From assembly GCA_009103225.1 (NCBI GenBank), contig RHPI01002955.1, positions 30,486 to 94,485 of the forward strand: a DNA stretch of 64,000 bases. The letters run 5' to 3'. Source of the stretch: Chlorokybus atmophyticus. Its lineage: Eukaryota; Streptophyta; Chlorokybophyceae; Chlorokybales; Chlorokybaceae. Shown here in pieces: positions 35,480 through 45,978 of the stretch (positions are counted from its first letter, which is position 1; the number at the start of each line of letters is the position of its first letter). The notes under the pieces were generated by a model. The model saw only the letters and a list, made by a program, of their open reading frames with translations. It did no database searches and was not told where the DNA came from. The position numbers and the translations under genes were made by a program.

Positions 35480-36438
35480 TGTGCAGTGACTGTCTTCAAC
35501 ACATGTGTTCATGCCCAACAGTCATGAACATGTTCGTACGCCAAAGCACGTGCGCACACACATAAACATACACGTGCACATATGTATGCATGTATATATG
35601 ACTATGCGCACGCACACGCGCGCCTGCAAGCTTTCTGTGTAATGTTTTTAAAACACAATGATATACACACATGATCAATCTCACGGCGCCTTTAGGCAGG
35701 AGTTGCCTGCCATTTGCACGGTGGCCACGCCTCCTCCGTCAAGCAGCTTCTGGTTGTCCTCATTTCACTTGAGCATTCGCCTGCATGATCCAGGAAGTCA
35801 ATTTGCAGTACACCAACCATGCAAAGCAACTTTACCTAATCTAGTTGCTAGCCCATGGAGCTGTGGGCACAAGGCAATTAGCCTCTGGGCAAAAGTCGAC
35901 ATGCGCATGTGCATTAACCCCGTTTATTTGTGACCCAGCAGCCATCAGCTGCCGACTTGGGCTTGGTACAAGATCAGAGGCATGCTCATCCATCACAACC
36001 GGTATTGCAGCTACAATTCGATCAGCCAGCCAGTTGACAAAAAGCACACAAATGAGTTGTTACATGTTGTCATGCATACATGACCACCAAAAGCAGCACT
36101 TACAAACCACTGGTCAGCACATACAAATTGCTGCCGGCCGGCTGCACCCATCACAATGACACAAGTACAAGCAAAAAACAACATCAGCTGCAAAATAAAC
36201 AACTGCGGCAGCAGCAGCCTGACTGAGCAGGCGATGTTGCACTGCTTGCATGAAGCCTACAGCGGCAACAATGCTCAAGTATGTGAATGCTTTGGCTATC
36301 AGCAAAGAACTTCCATAAACAAACTAATGCTCACCAACACTGCCCGCACCACCCACCGCCGCCGCCAGCTTTGACCGCAGTGCCAAAAACGGCGCATCCA
36401 GTAGGTTCCATGGATGCTTTCGGCAAGCGATGATAAAC
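35480..36438. other. no gene seen
   Basis: Spacer up to the pogo-like element. Short open frames without recognisable motifs. Confidence 0.4.
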
Positions 36439-39064
36439 TAGGGTAAATAGAGCGAACTTCGTAGTACGCCCTGATTTCGTTACCTGTCATTGTAACTGCT
36501 CTGGCAGGCGCATCTCTGCTTTGATTGGTCTGATATTATAGGGTATAATCTACATGGGTGTAGGCTTCTATAGAGCTAAAAAGTAGAGCGAACGGACTTG
36601 TGTGGCGGCTTACTCCATTTTTTGAATAGGGGATATATAGGACATTTTTAATGTGTACATGGTACCCTAACTTTAACAGATTATAACTTGGGCTGTAGTT
36701 GTCAGAATTAGGTGAAGTTAAGCGCAAACAAGTCCTTGTATAATGCTTTGACAATGTCCAAACTTTCACATCAATTTTTACGCGGGGGTGCGAAAGTTAT
36801 CAAACTAGGGTGATGGGGGTAACGCGTGACGCATTGGTGAAAAACAAAAATGTGCTATACTTGGCTTGCACGTTTGAAATTTGGCGCGCTTGCCTAACGT
36901 GTGGGGATGTTTAAAATGAGTTGTGAGAGTGACCAGCCCACTCAAGCCATTGTGAGTTGAGCTAGTGCATTGGAGGGTTGAGTGCGGGTTGCTAGGTACA
37001 TCTTGGGGTGAGATTGCAGTGCATACAAGTGTGTTAGCCGCGATGCAGCAATCAGCAATGTGTTTTGAGTGTTAGTAGCAAGCAAGCAATCAGAAAAGAA
37101 GACAAGGAGTAGCTAGTTGCAGAAGAATAGTGTTGGGCAGTCTAGCTCATACTTCTACCTCATACTAGGACTACCTCTACCTCCACCTATGCCAGGCAGC
37201 AAGGGAGTTCGGGTGGGTGTGCAGTGTCGCTGGAACTGCAGCATCATCCTTGTGGCTTGCATGCCACTCAGACCACCCGTTGTCACTCATGTTGTTGCGT
37301 GCATGTGCATGCAGGGCAGCAAGCGTGTTAGAGCGAAAGCACCCAGCAAAAAGGGACCCAGAGGCAGCTATATTAACCACCGCCTCCACTTGGAAGACAT
37401 CAACCGTGTGGTGAATGCAGTCAACAGAGGGTGTATGACTGTGGGCATAGCAACAAGAGAGCTCAACATGCCCTACACCACATTCCGCGACTATTGCCAG
37501 CACCTAGACAAGCTGCAACATTACAAGTAAGTAGAGTTAGTGTGTGCTGACAGTGTGCATGTATATGAGTGTGCAAAGTTGCCAACTGAAATGCATGCTG
37601 TGTAGGCGTCCAGGTGCTCCCTCTCTGCTATCTGAGGCAGAGGAGAAGGACCTGGCAGAGTATGTGAATGCACGAAACCAAGTGGGAAGGGCAATGGCAT
37701 GGACGGAGATCTGCCTTGAAGTTGGCAAACGGCTTGCAAAAGATGAAAGAAGACTGCAGCTGCAGCATGGCTTACCTGGGCGGAAATGGTGTGATGCCTT
37801 TCAAGCGAGGAACAACCTCACTTCAAGGAAGGCTGAACCTCTGGATCGCTCCAGGAGGGTGGGGTTGAGCAGGTCAGTGGTTGAGCATTACTTCAACTTG
37901 TTGGAGGAGGTTGTGCACAAGTTGGGAGTGGGCCCTGACCGCATTATCTCTGCTGACGAGATTGGTGTGGAACCTGACACGGCAATGCAAAATTAGAGAG
38001 TGATAGTGGCAAGGTGAGATGCATTGTGTGATGCAAGGCATGCTGCATGCAATGCACAATGCAAACTCAGGTAGACTCTGACTCATATGGCTTGTGTGTT
38101 TGCAGTGGTTCCAAGTGGGCTCAAACTGCCACCACTGGCAGCAGAGAGCATGTGACCCTGATGTGTGCTGTGAGTGGTGCTGGATATGTATTCCCACCTT
38201 TGGTGATTGTCAAGGGCCAGAGACTCACGGGTGACTACAAGATCTTTGACGTGGCTGGAGCACGCTTCAAGGCACAAGAAAACGCATGGATGACTACTGA
38301 CATCTTTGAGGCGTGGGTGGAGAAGATTCTGGTAGCACACATGCCGGGAGGGGTCTCTACTACCAACCCTGCCCTGCTGGTCATTGATGGACATGTGAGC
38401 CGCTACAACCCTGCAATGATACAGTTCGCCAAAGATGCTGGCCTGCATATCCTCATCCTTCCTCCTCACACCACGCACAGACTGCAAGTGCTAGATGTGA
38501 GTTGCTTCCATCCATTCAAGGAGGAGTACATAAAACAATAGTAAGAGAGGATGCGCAAGCGCTACAACTACCACCTGTCTCGTGATGAGTTCCTAGGCTT
38601 GATGGTGCAACCATTCAGAGTTGGACTCTCCCCGCAAAACATCATCAACGGATTTCGTGCATGCGGACTCTACCCCCTAGACAAGCACTGTGTGGACAAG
38701 TACCTGCCCCCTGTGCAGCCGGCAGGCCATCTGGGAGCCCTGCTGGAAGCAATTGATGCAGAAGACGATGCCAACGCTGCTGCGGATGCCACGAACCCAG
38801 AGGTGGAGGACTGCACCCTCCACACAAAAGCTCCCAAGAGAAGGAGAGGTGTCACTTCAGCCCACTTGCTCACCAGTGATGAGGCACATGCAATGCTAGT
38901 AGAACAACACAACGAGAAGGAACGCAAACGCCAAGCCAAGGTTAGGAGAGCAGAAGACAGGGAAGAGAAGGCCGAGGCAGCGAAGTTCGCTGCTGCTGAG
39001 AAGGGGAAGGCTCAAGCAGTGAAGAAAGTCTCCATGCATGGTCTGTAGTGTCCGAATCTCAACA

Positions 39065-39077
39065 GGTTATGGGCCCA
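39065..39077 (+). promoter_or_regulatory. primer-binding site, half initiator tRNA-Met type
   Basis: GGTTATGGGCCCA directly after the LTR is complementary to the anticodon region of initiator tRNA-Met (its CAT lies in GGGCCCATAACC). The same kind of internal, cleaved-tRNA priming is known for Drosophila copia. Confidence 0.75.
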
Positions 39078-39176
39078 CACTACGCTGGTCTAGCAAGTGT
39101 CTAGAGGCGTGATAACGGCAGTAGGCCAGGCAAGGAGTTCTAGCTAAGTCTTGTGAGGTTGGGTGAGTCCTAGAAG

Positions 39177-40849
39177 ATGGCAACCAACTACGACAAGGTG
39201 ACCGTGGAGCCTTTTGACATGAACAACTACAACACATGGAGCGTGCGCATGAAGATGTTGCTGGTACACAAAGACTTGTGGGAGTGGGTGGACCCGGAGG
39301 AGGCTGACCCTATGTCTACAAGGCAGAGTTCGGTGTTTAAGCAGCAAAGTGGGAGAGCGCTTGCCCTGATCGGTCTCAACGTGAAGGATCATCATGTGGT
39401 GTTGGTGGATGGCTGCAAGACTGCACGAGAAGCTTGGGAGAAATTGGCATCGCACTTCGAGGCGAAGATAGCGCGAGGAAGGTGCAGCTGAAGAAAGAGC
39501 TCGCTGGGTTGAAGAAGCAAGGCGCAGTGGAGCCTCTTACCAAGTATGTGTCGCGTGCACGAGAGTTGCAGAAGGACCTTCAAGGCGTTGGCTATGAGGT
39601 GAAAGAGTCCGAGTTGGTGTGGCAAGTACTGTCTGGGTTGCCTGAAGACTATGACACGGTGATCACGGTCAACTTGGAGGCAGAACCCACGGTGGACGAG
39701 GTGGTTCCAAGATTGCTGCAGGTGGAGTCGAGGCTAGCGAAGAAGCATGAGGAAGGCCCGGAGGCGACGGCTTTCTCAGCGACTTCAGGAAGAGGTACTG
39801 ATCGTTTTCAGCATGGGTCTGGGCGTTTCAGTGGTGATGGTGGCGGTGGTAGTGGTGGTGGAGCGTCGAGGAGTGACAGGGTCTGCTACTATTGCGGGAA
39901 GAAGGGCCACATCAGGGTGCATTGCTCGATGAGGAAGCAGCACGAAGAGGAGCGTGGTGGAGAGAAGCATCATGCCATGACGGGACGTGTTCGAGAAACG
40001 CCTATTGCCTTTCATGCAACAACGGATGGTGAGGCAGCTGGGTGGGTGCTGGACTCGGGTTGCACGAGGCATATGACGGGTGATCGTGAGAAGTTGTCAA
40101 AGTACAAGGTCTTGGAGAAACCTATGAAGGTGAAGTTCGGCAAGACGGAGGTGTTCGCGGTTGGTGTAGGAGAAGCCAAAATCCTGTCCCAGGTTGGAGG
40201 AAGGACGAGGCAAGTGTTGTTGAGAGAGGTTTTGTATGTCCCAGGGCTAGAGGTTAGCCTATTCTCTGTGCGCATCGCGGCGAGAGTTGGTGCTGTGACA
40301 GTGTTTAGTGGGGACATAGGAAGGGTAGTGCTGCGTGGTGTCACAGAGTTGGTTGGCATCAACGTTGGAGGGCTCTACATCATTAAGGAGGTCAAGGGTG
40401 CGGAGATGCACAAGAAGACCAAGGTGGAGGTGTCCAAGTCAGCACCAATTGTGAAGAAGATGAAGAAGAAGGCCAAGGTCGAGCCTGTTACTCATAAGGG
40501 AGCGGGAGCTCAAGAGAAGGTGACGAATAGCGTGTCACATGCGAGTGGTGGAGTGATTCCACATGTGGAGGTTGCTGATGGTGTCAAGAAGGCTGAAGGT
40601 GCAGTTCCGGAGCCCGTGGGAGCCAAAGGCGGCGTTGGCATCAGCAAGGACAAGAAGGAGAAGCATGGTGGTGGTGGTGTGCAGGACGTTGCCGAGAGTG
40701 AGCACGTGGGAGCACATGCAAATGACCATGAGAGTTGCAATAAGGGTGTGCAAGTGAAGAGCTTCAAGGAGGCGCTCATGAGAGGTGCGGGAAGTGTCTT
40801 CAAGATGGTTGGAAGAGCAAAGGATGGCGTGGGAGTTCGTCGCGCATAA
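39177..40849 (+). CDS. copia-type gag-protease polyprotein with basic tail, one frameshift
   Basis: Copia gag (UBN2 type) opens MATNYDKVTVEPFDMNNYNT and reads to a one-base deletion near 39468, after FEAK; the frame resumes with DSARKVQLKKELAGLKKQGA. LPEDYDTVI is the usual block before a glycine-rich linker and the CCHC knuckle CYYCGKKGHIRVHC (about 39885). The protease has the WVLDSGCTRHMTG active site (about 40045) and VLYVPGLEVSLFSV. Where integrase should begin, a long Lys- and Val-rich tail follows (KKMKKKAKVEPV) and ends at 40849, 54 bp before the LTR. Integrase and RT are absent, not frameshifted. Without the indel it could supply gag and protease, so it resembles TR-GAG-type elements of plants. 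Confidence 0.85.
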
Positions 40850-40903
40850 GTACGCAAGGAGTTGGCATCGAAGGTGTTAAAGGCCAAGCTGCCCGCGTGG
40901 GAG

Positions 40904-41372
40904 TGTTGAGGATATTCTTGTATCCGGTCAGCTTGCCCTGTGGATAAGAATAGCCGCGAGAAGATTCAGGCGCGAGAAGGTTCCAGTCGAGAAAGGTCCA
41001 GGCGAGGACTTCAGTCGAGAAGGTTCCAGGCGCGGAGTCGAGTCCGGAGTCTGGAGACTTCCAGGCGCTGTAGAAGAAACGTTGTAGCTCGGTGGTTACG
41101 TCATTGTATGGCGCGTGTCATAGCTTGTTGGAAAGCTCTTGAAAGTAGCTACGTGGTGCAACTTAGAGCGCAGGAATCGGTTGAGTGTAGAAGTCGTGGT
41201 GGCTTCTAGAGTAGACAGGTGCAGAACTGGCGGGTATAAAAGCCCGCGGTATGACTTTGTTGTAATCCTTAGAAAGCCTTTTGTATCAGCCTTGTGTGTA
41301 TGCTCTGGTAGAGTGTGTGTACTTGTGCTTGCACCAACTCCACGCATGGTCTGTAGTGTCCGAATCTCAACA
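40904..41372 (+). repeat. 3' LTR of the copia-type element
   Basis: 469 bp, ends TGTTGAG / CTCAACA in perfect inversion. TATAAAAG at 41235-41242. Short repeats of CGAGAAGGTTCCAG type lie at 40950-41060 (enhancer-like). Confidence 0.88.
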
Positions 41373-42000
41373 GAAAGCCGCCAGCGAGGCGAAGAAGAGG
41401 CTGGAGCAAGCAGAGAAGGATGAGAGGAGGGCAAGGCAGCAGGAGAAGCAGCAAGAGGCAGACAGGCAGAAGGAGGAGCAGGAGGCAGCAGCTCACCTTG
41501 AGAAGGCACAGAGGGAGAAGACTGCAGCAGAGGCCAACGCCATTCTCATGCGCTATGTTTGGGACCCTGTTTTGTGTGACAACCAAGCAGGAGAACCTTT
41601 CGCAGACACAGCTGAAGACTACGTCAACAACCGCTTTACTCCCCATGCAGCTGCAAGGGAAGCTGGAGCTCGCTGGAGAGCGCAAAGGCACGAGCGCGAG
41701 GCAAGAGAGGCGAGGAGGAGAGCTGCAAAACAGAACAAGTAATTAGCCTAGACATCAAGGCAGCCAAGCAGTTGCAGAACACGCACGCACATTGCATGTA
41801 CCCTAAGCCAGCAACTTGCATGCAACGCTGTACATATGACGTAGCTTGCATAACACAACTACATGCATGCATGCACCACTCCCCAGCTTACACCTCACCT
41901 TGCTTGTCGTGCTTGCTGCTGATGGCGTGCGCCCTCCATCCTTGCTCAACCCCATAATCAGCGCTGCCGCCGCCCACACAACCTCGCAAACTGACTCAAC

Positions 42001-42331
42001 TTGGCGGCAAGGTTGCACGCAACCTTGCCGCCAAAAAATGGCTGCAGCCAATAGGCTGCACGGCAACCCTTCAACAGGCATGACAGCACCGCCTGTCATG
42101 CCGATACTTCCACTGATAGGGCCCCACACCCCTCAACCCCTCTCACACCACTCACTGTGCACGAAATGCCTGCCACAGGTACTTTTTACTCACGAAATTA
42201 GGGTGAAATCCGGTTTTGAGATACGCCCTCCACACCTCAACTTTGGCGCGCTGTTGACAGCGCGCCACTAGGCCATAACTCGTGCAAAAAATATCGCTGT
42301 GTTTTGTAGATAAAAACTTTATCTACAAAAC
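42001..42331. repeat. four perfect hairpins near the pogo-like element's right end
   Basis: 42001-42034: arms TTGGCGGCAAGGTTGC, 16 bp, loop AC. 42077-42102: GGCATGACAG, 10 bp, loop 6. 42245-42266: GGCGCGCTGT, 10 bp, loop TG. 42301-42331: GTTTTGTAGATAAA, 14 bp, loop AAC. The four stems are unrelated in sequence. Confidence 0.92.
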
Positions 42332-42421
42332 GTACAGCCACATCACCGCCAAAAAACCAACGTAGCGGCAGCCATAACCTAATGTATAAAAAAACCTACG
42401 AAGTTCGCTCTATTTACCCTA

Positions 42422-43648
42422 CAAGCTGCAGCTCTGCTGACGTATGCAAGCTGCTTGATGCCTCCGTTGTCTCCGGTGGTAGTGAGCAGCAGACCGCAGT
42501 GCCAGGTCACCGTACCAGGTGTGGGACGCCACGGCACGGTTTAACCCTGCTGCTCCGCCATTGCATTAGAGTGTGGTCCATAGGCCGCGGGACACCACAT
42601 GACCAGCACTGATGTGATCGCGGGAATGGGCCAAATCTGGTACGCAATAACCGCCAAGGTACCGGACCAGTAATGTGCTGGTTAGTAGGCCGCGGGCTTC
42701 GCGACCAGCCTGGTCCTACTGCTCAAGCCGCGTGCTGACCAATGCTGCACTGGTTCGCAGGCCGCGGGGCCCGCGACCAGCCCTGGTCCGGTCTATCGGA
42801 CCAGGCCATCCGGCTCCGGGACCACCGGTGGTCCGGTCACGCCGGACCAGTCGCGGCACTGGTACGCCACAGCGAATCAGACGTGGTCCGCGCGTAAAAA
42901 GCCCTGTGATGCAACGGCAAAGGCATCCAAAGGGGGGCAACCCTGGGGGGCAACCCTCAACACACGGATAAGATCATCACAATAATTGTTGCTCAATTTG
43001 TGCGTGAGAATGCATTGCTTGCGGCTACATCTGGCAGTGATCAATTGTGTGTTACGATTATGGGGAATTAATCTGATGAATGGGGACTTTATCTTCGCGC
43101 ACGTGCTCTTATTTTTTTATTTGCATACACCCCATCCATGTCCACTGCAAGCACTACTCGGCTGGCATGGTTAAATAGAGTATGTACGGATGTGCATGGG
43201 GGTTACGCAGTTGTCTTTTGCATATCACTTGTCCAGAAGGGAATTTCAATGCATTTTCTCGTTTGCGACACGTGCGGACAAGCTGTTCGCAAAATTCCAT
43301 GCGGGCAAGCTTCCACTTTGTAACGGGCACCCTATGTGAGTCCTGCGGTAGGAGTCTCTTGCGACTACAAGCTACTGAGCGTCATTTATTGCTACCAAGC
43401 TGGAGCTTGTCCCAATTCTTGGTGCAGCGCTTTGCTCATACGGCTAGATGGGTGATGCTCTCCATGCGGGCCGTTTCTCCCCACAAATTGACATACCCAG
43501 CTGTTGCTATTGCTTCTCACATACGCTTGGAGCAAAGATACCCTGCACCATTTTTTGCACTGTGCAGCGTGCAGGAGGAGGGATCACGCGGACAATGGAA
43601 TTCCTCACTCCGCTGTCTCTCCCCACCTGCTACTTGTGCCGGGAGCGA
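42422..43648. other. GGACCA-motif cluster and unrecognised sequence
   Basis: 42480-42900 is dense in inverted GGACCAG / CTGGTCC motifs (for example GGGACCACCGGTGGTCC at about 42816), like 31660-31890 and the ends of 53698-55648. 42960-43640 holds only short open frames, one with CDTCGQAVRKIPCG, and no recognised gene. Confidence 0.5.
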
Positions 43649-44463
43649 TGTAACGATACCACTCAATTACCTGCTAGTGAGCCTCACCGACTTGCGCACA
43701 AGCACAAAGGACTTATGCAGCACACCCTGGTGCAGCACCTCATGGAGGGAAGACACAACACCAGAGTCGGGTAGGAGAGGATGACCGCCAGTCCTCCAAC
43801 AGCTCCCACACACACACAAGTGCAATTACCAACCAATGCCATATACACACCCCACCAAGGATGAGGGGGGGAGAGCCCCTTCAACAGCTACAACAAGGCA
43901 CCCCACACACAAGTGGCCCTTAAGTGGTGAACACACTTTGATCCCTACTCAAGGTTGCTACTGAGCATATATACCACTTGCCGCTTTCCCTACCTGGCAC
44001 ACAGCATTTTCAAGGTCCAAGGCCTTGTCACTGTGTGCTAACCAAGCAGCACATGCTGACTGTGCCAACACTGGACCTGTTCCATCACAGGACATCAACC
44101 TCGGGATTGTCAAACACAAAACCTTGGGTTTATGAACTGCCACAACCCGTCCTGTGATTGTAAAAACACATCATACTGGCAAATCGCATACTAATTTGTG
44201 ATTTGCCACTTGCAGCACGTATGCAACCCAAGTGTTACAGCACTGGCACTCCACAAGTGATGCATGTCGCATCGACTAGCCCTAAGTGTGCTGATATATT
44301 GTGCAGCTACATAGCCCTATCTACTAAATAGACAAGGACTAACCGCATAAGCACACATGCCAAGTGCTTCACACCATGGCATGCGGAATCCTCACTTGGT
44401 CCCACTTACTTACTACATAAGTAAAGAGCTGAGAATGACTTTCGTCACCCCATAGGCGTGACC
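43649..44463. repeat. solo LTR, family C copy 2
   Basis: Begins TGTAACGATACCACTCA like the copy at 12530 and ends CATAGGCGTGACC; flanks AGCGA and AGCAA match at 4 of 5 bases. Shares AGAGCCCCTT ... AAGGCACCCCACACACAAG and the terminal ACATAAGTAA ... GAGAATGACTTT with copy 1. Confidence 0.7.
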
Positions 44464-44468
44464 AGCAA

Positions 44469-45259
44469 GGCCATACAGCTTGTCCGTGCAGTCCACTTGA
44501 TGCAGCTGCTTGCCAGCAAGATGCCCGCAGGCCCCTCAGGTGCTGGAGGATGATTGGGTCGCGGCCCCTTCCTCTTCATCGTATTGGAGGTCATGATATC
44601 CAGCTGCTTCGGCAGTGCCTCATCCTCCATCCTCGTTGAAGCCACCTTTTTTGAACATTAACGGGCGGGTTACAGCTTCTCTTTAATTGCCTCGCACTCT
44701 CCCCCCCTCGCCTAACAGCAAAGCCTCGACTCCTGCTGCACCTTCTCAAGTCTCTTCCTCTCCGCACAAGCCCTTGCTCTCGCTTGTGAAACATGAAGGA
44801 GTGCACTTATCTCCCGCTGCCAAGCTCGGAGTCAAGCAATGGGCCCCCACCACAAAGCACCTATCGAGCAATTATCTGCATTAATAGGTCAGGGTCAGGC
44901 TCTTTTGCATGAGTGGCTGCAGCTGCTGCATTCATCATTAGGTTTGGTGCAGCGCCCACCCCCCGTGCCTCACAGCGGTAGGGCAGGTGCGGCCTTCCCT
45001 GCAGCTCCCTAGCCTTGCCTACTAGACACTTTGGCGCCATTCCTTGCAGCTCCTTTTGCCCATGCTCAGACGATGCTCTATCTGCATTAATTCATTCGGC
45101 CCCGCTGACATTCCCTTATGGCCCGGCCCTCCCGCTCAGCGCTCAATGCTGCACCCTCTCTTTTCAAATGCTGGTGCAACATTCTGGAGGTACAAGAAGC
45201 GGGCGGCTCCACTCTTCATGAGTAACAGCCCATCGCCGACCCTGTCATGCAACGCGGCT
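44469..45259. other. no gene recognised
   Basis: Pyrimidine-rich CTCTCCCC segments and short open frames; nothing recognisable before the target duplication CCTCT (45260-45264). Confidence 0.35.
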
Positions 45260-45264
45260 CCTCT

Positions 45265-45973
45265 TGTAGCAGTCGAGGTCAAATTTCATGATCTTAGGAC
45301 TTTTTGCCCATTTATCGAGCACCACGTTTTTATGACTTGTGGCGGATATCGGCGAGTTGTGAGTCTGCAGCAGATATCGACCGGGGGCCCAAGACCAGAA
45401 CGGAAGGTGCTAGAAAACGGAGGGCTAGTCGAGAAGGGCTCGCCACCACATTTCTTGAAGGGCCTGGCGCCAAATAGTACAACTTGATGATTCTTGCAGC
45501 AAATGAGGAGATTTTCCTCATTTGCTACAAGAATCATCAAGTTGTACTATTGGCATCTTTGGTGCGCAGGAAAGGTGTAAAAGTGTACTACACGGTTCTA
45601 CAAGAATATCTTAGCTTCAAATTCCGTCTAGCTCGAGAAACGTCTGGACAGTAGCATGTGCAGACTGGTAGGTGTAAAAGGGACATTTCACTATGTGCAA
45701 TACAACCTTTAGCTCCCTAGTTTCTTGTGTGCAAGCTTGGTGGTGGTTAGCAAGGGTGGCTAGCGTGCGTCCACTGGTGTGTGCTTGCTTGTGTGACGAT
45801 CCAAGGCGCTACACGAGTCGGTGTAGCTTCAAGCGCATGCGCGTGCGTACGCGAGTGGCGGGGCGCGCGTGTGTGCTTGGAAGAGGGCAAGGTTTCGATA
45901 TGAATACCGTGTCTTGATGAGAGGATTGTTGATTGGACCAACTCACAGGTGACAAGGCACGAGCACCGCCGCA
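45265..45973. repeat. solo LTR, family A copy 3, with internal inverted duplication
   Basis: TGTAGCAGTC ... GCCGCA, flanked by CCTCT on both sides (45260-45264, 45974-45978). Aligns with the LTRs at 1393 and 18291. At 45473-45509 and 45515-45551 it carries 37-bp inverted arms with one mismatch, absent from the other two LTRs, which accounts for its extra length (709 bp). Confidence 0.92.
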
Positions 45974-45978
45974 CCTCT

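Larger units (their letters stand above)
39029..41372 (+). mobile_element. copia-type gag-protease-only LTR element (non-autonomous)
   Basis: The right LTR is complete (40904-41372, TGTTGAG ... CTCAACA). Of the left LTR only the last 36 bases remain (39029-39064). GAAAG flanks both sides (39024-39028 and 41373-41377), so the left LTR was lost after insertion. Inside lie a primer-binding site, gag with a zinc knuckle, and protease; there is no integrase or reverse transcriptase. Inserted inside the pogo-like transposase gene. Confidence 0.88.
37192..41741 (+). pseudogene. pogo-like transposase, broken by nonsense codons and a nested element
   Basis: Transposase that would bind the ends and cut and paste the element. 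Exon 1 (to 37526) has a Psq-type helix-turn-helix (LEDINRVVNAVNRG ... YTTFRDYC). After a 79-bp intron (37527-37605), exon 2 (37606-38013) has the CENP-B-type domain (RPGAPSLLSEAEEKDL, RKWCDAFQARN) and the first catalytic Asp block (PDRIISADEIGV), but an in-frame TAG near 37995. Exon 3 from 38106 has SGSKWAQTATT, VIDGHVSRYN and LPPHTTHRLQVLDVSCF, then adjacent TAG TAA near 38541, then YHLSRDEFL. A Lys/Glu-rich coiled-coil tail is split at 39028 by the copia-type insertion and resumes in frame at 41378, ending at TAA 41741. The start is uncertain; exon 1 is open from 37117. Confidence 0.88.
36441..42419 (+). mobile_element. pogo/Tigger-like DNA transposon (Tc1/mariner group), complete ends
   Basis: Terminal inverted repeats of 24 bp (start GGGTAAATAGAGCGAACTTC at 36441, inverted at 42396-42419) are flanked by TA on both sides (36439-36440, 42420-42421), the target duplication of the Tc1/mariner/pogo group. 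A transposase gene fills the centre. Total 5,979 bp, of which about 2.35 kb is a nested copia-type element; the original transposon would be about 3.6 kb. Four perfect hairpins lie near the right end. Confidence 0.93.

Noticed and set aside
35642-36438. ORFs at 35658-36305
   Set aside because: No conserved motif, overlapping frames on both strands, composition like the spacer.
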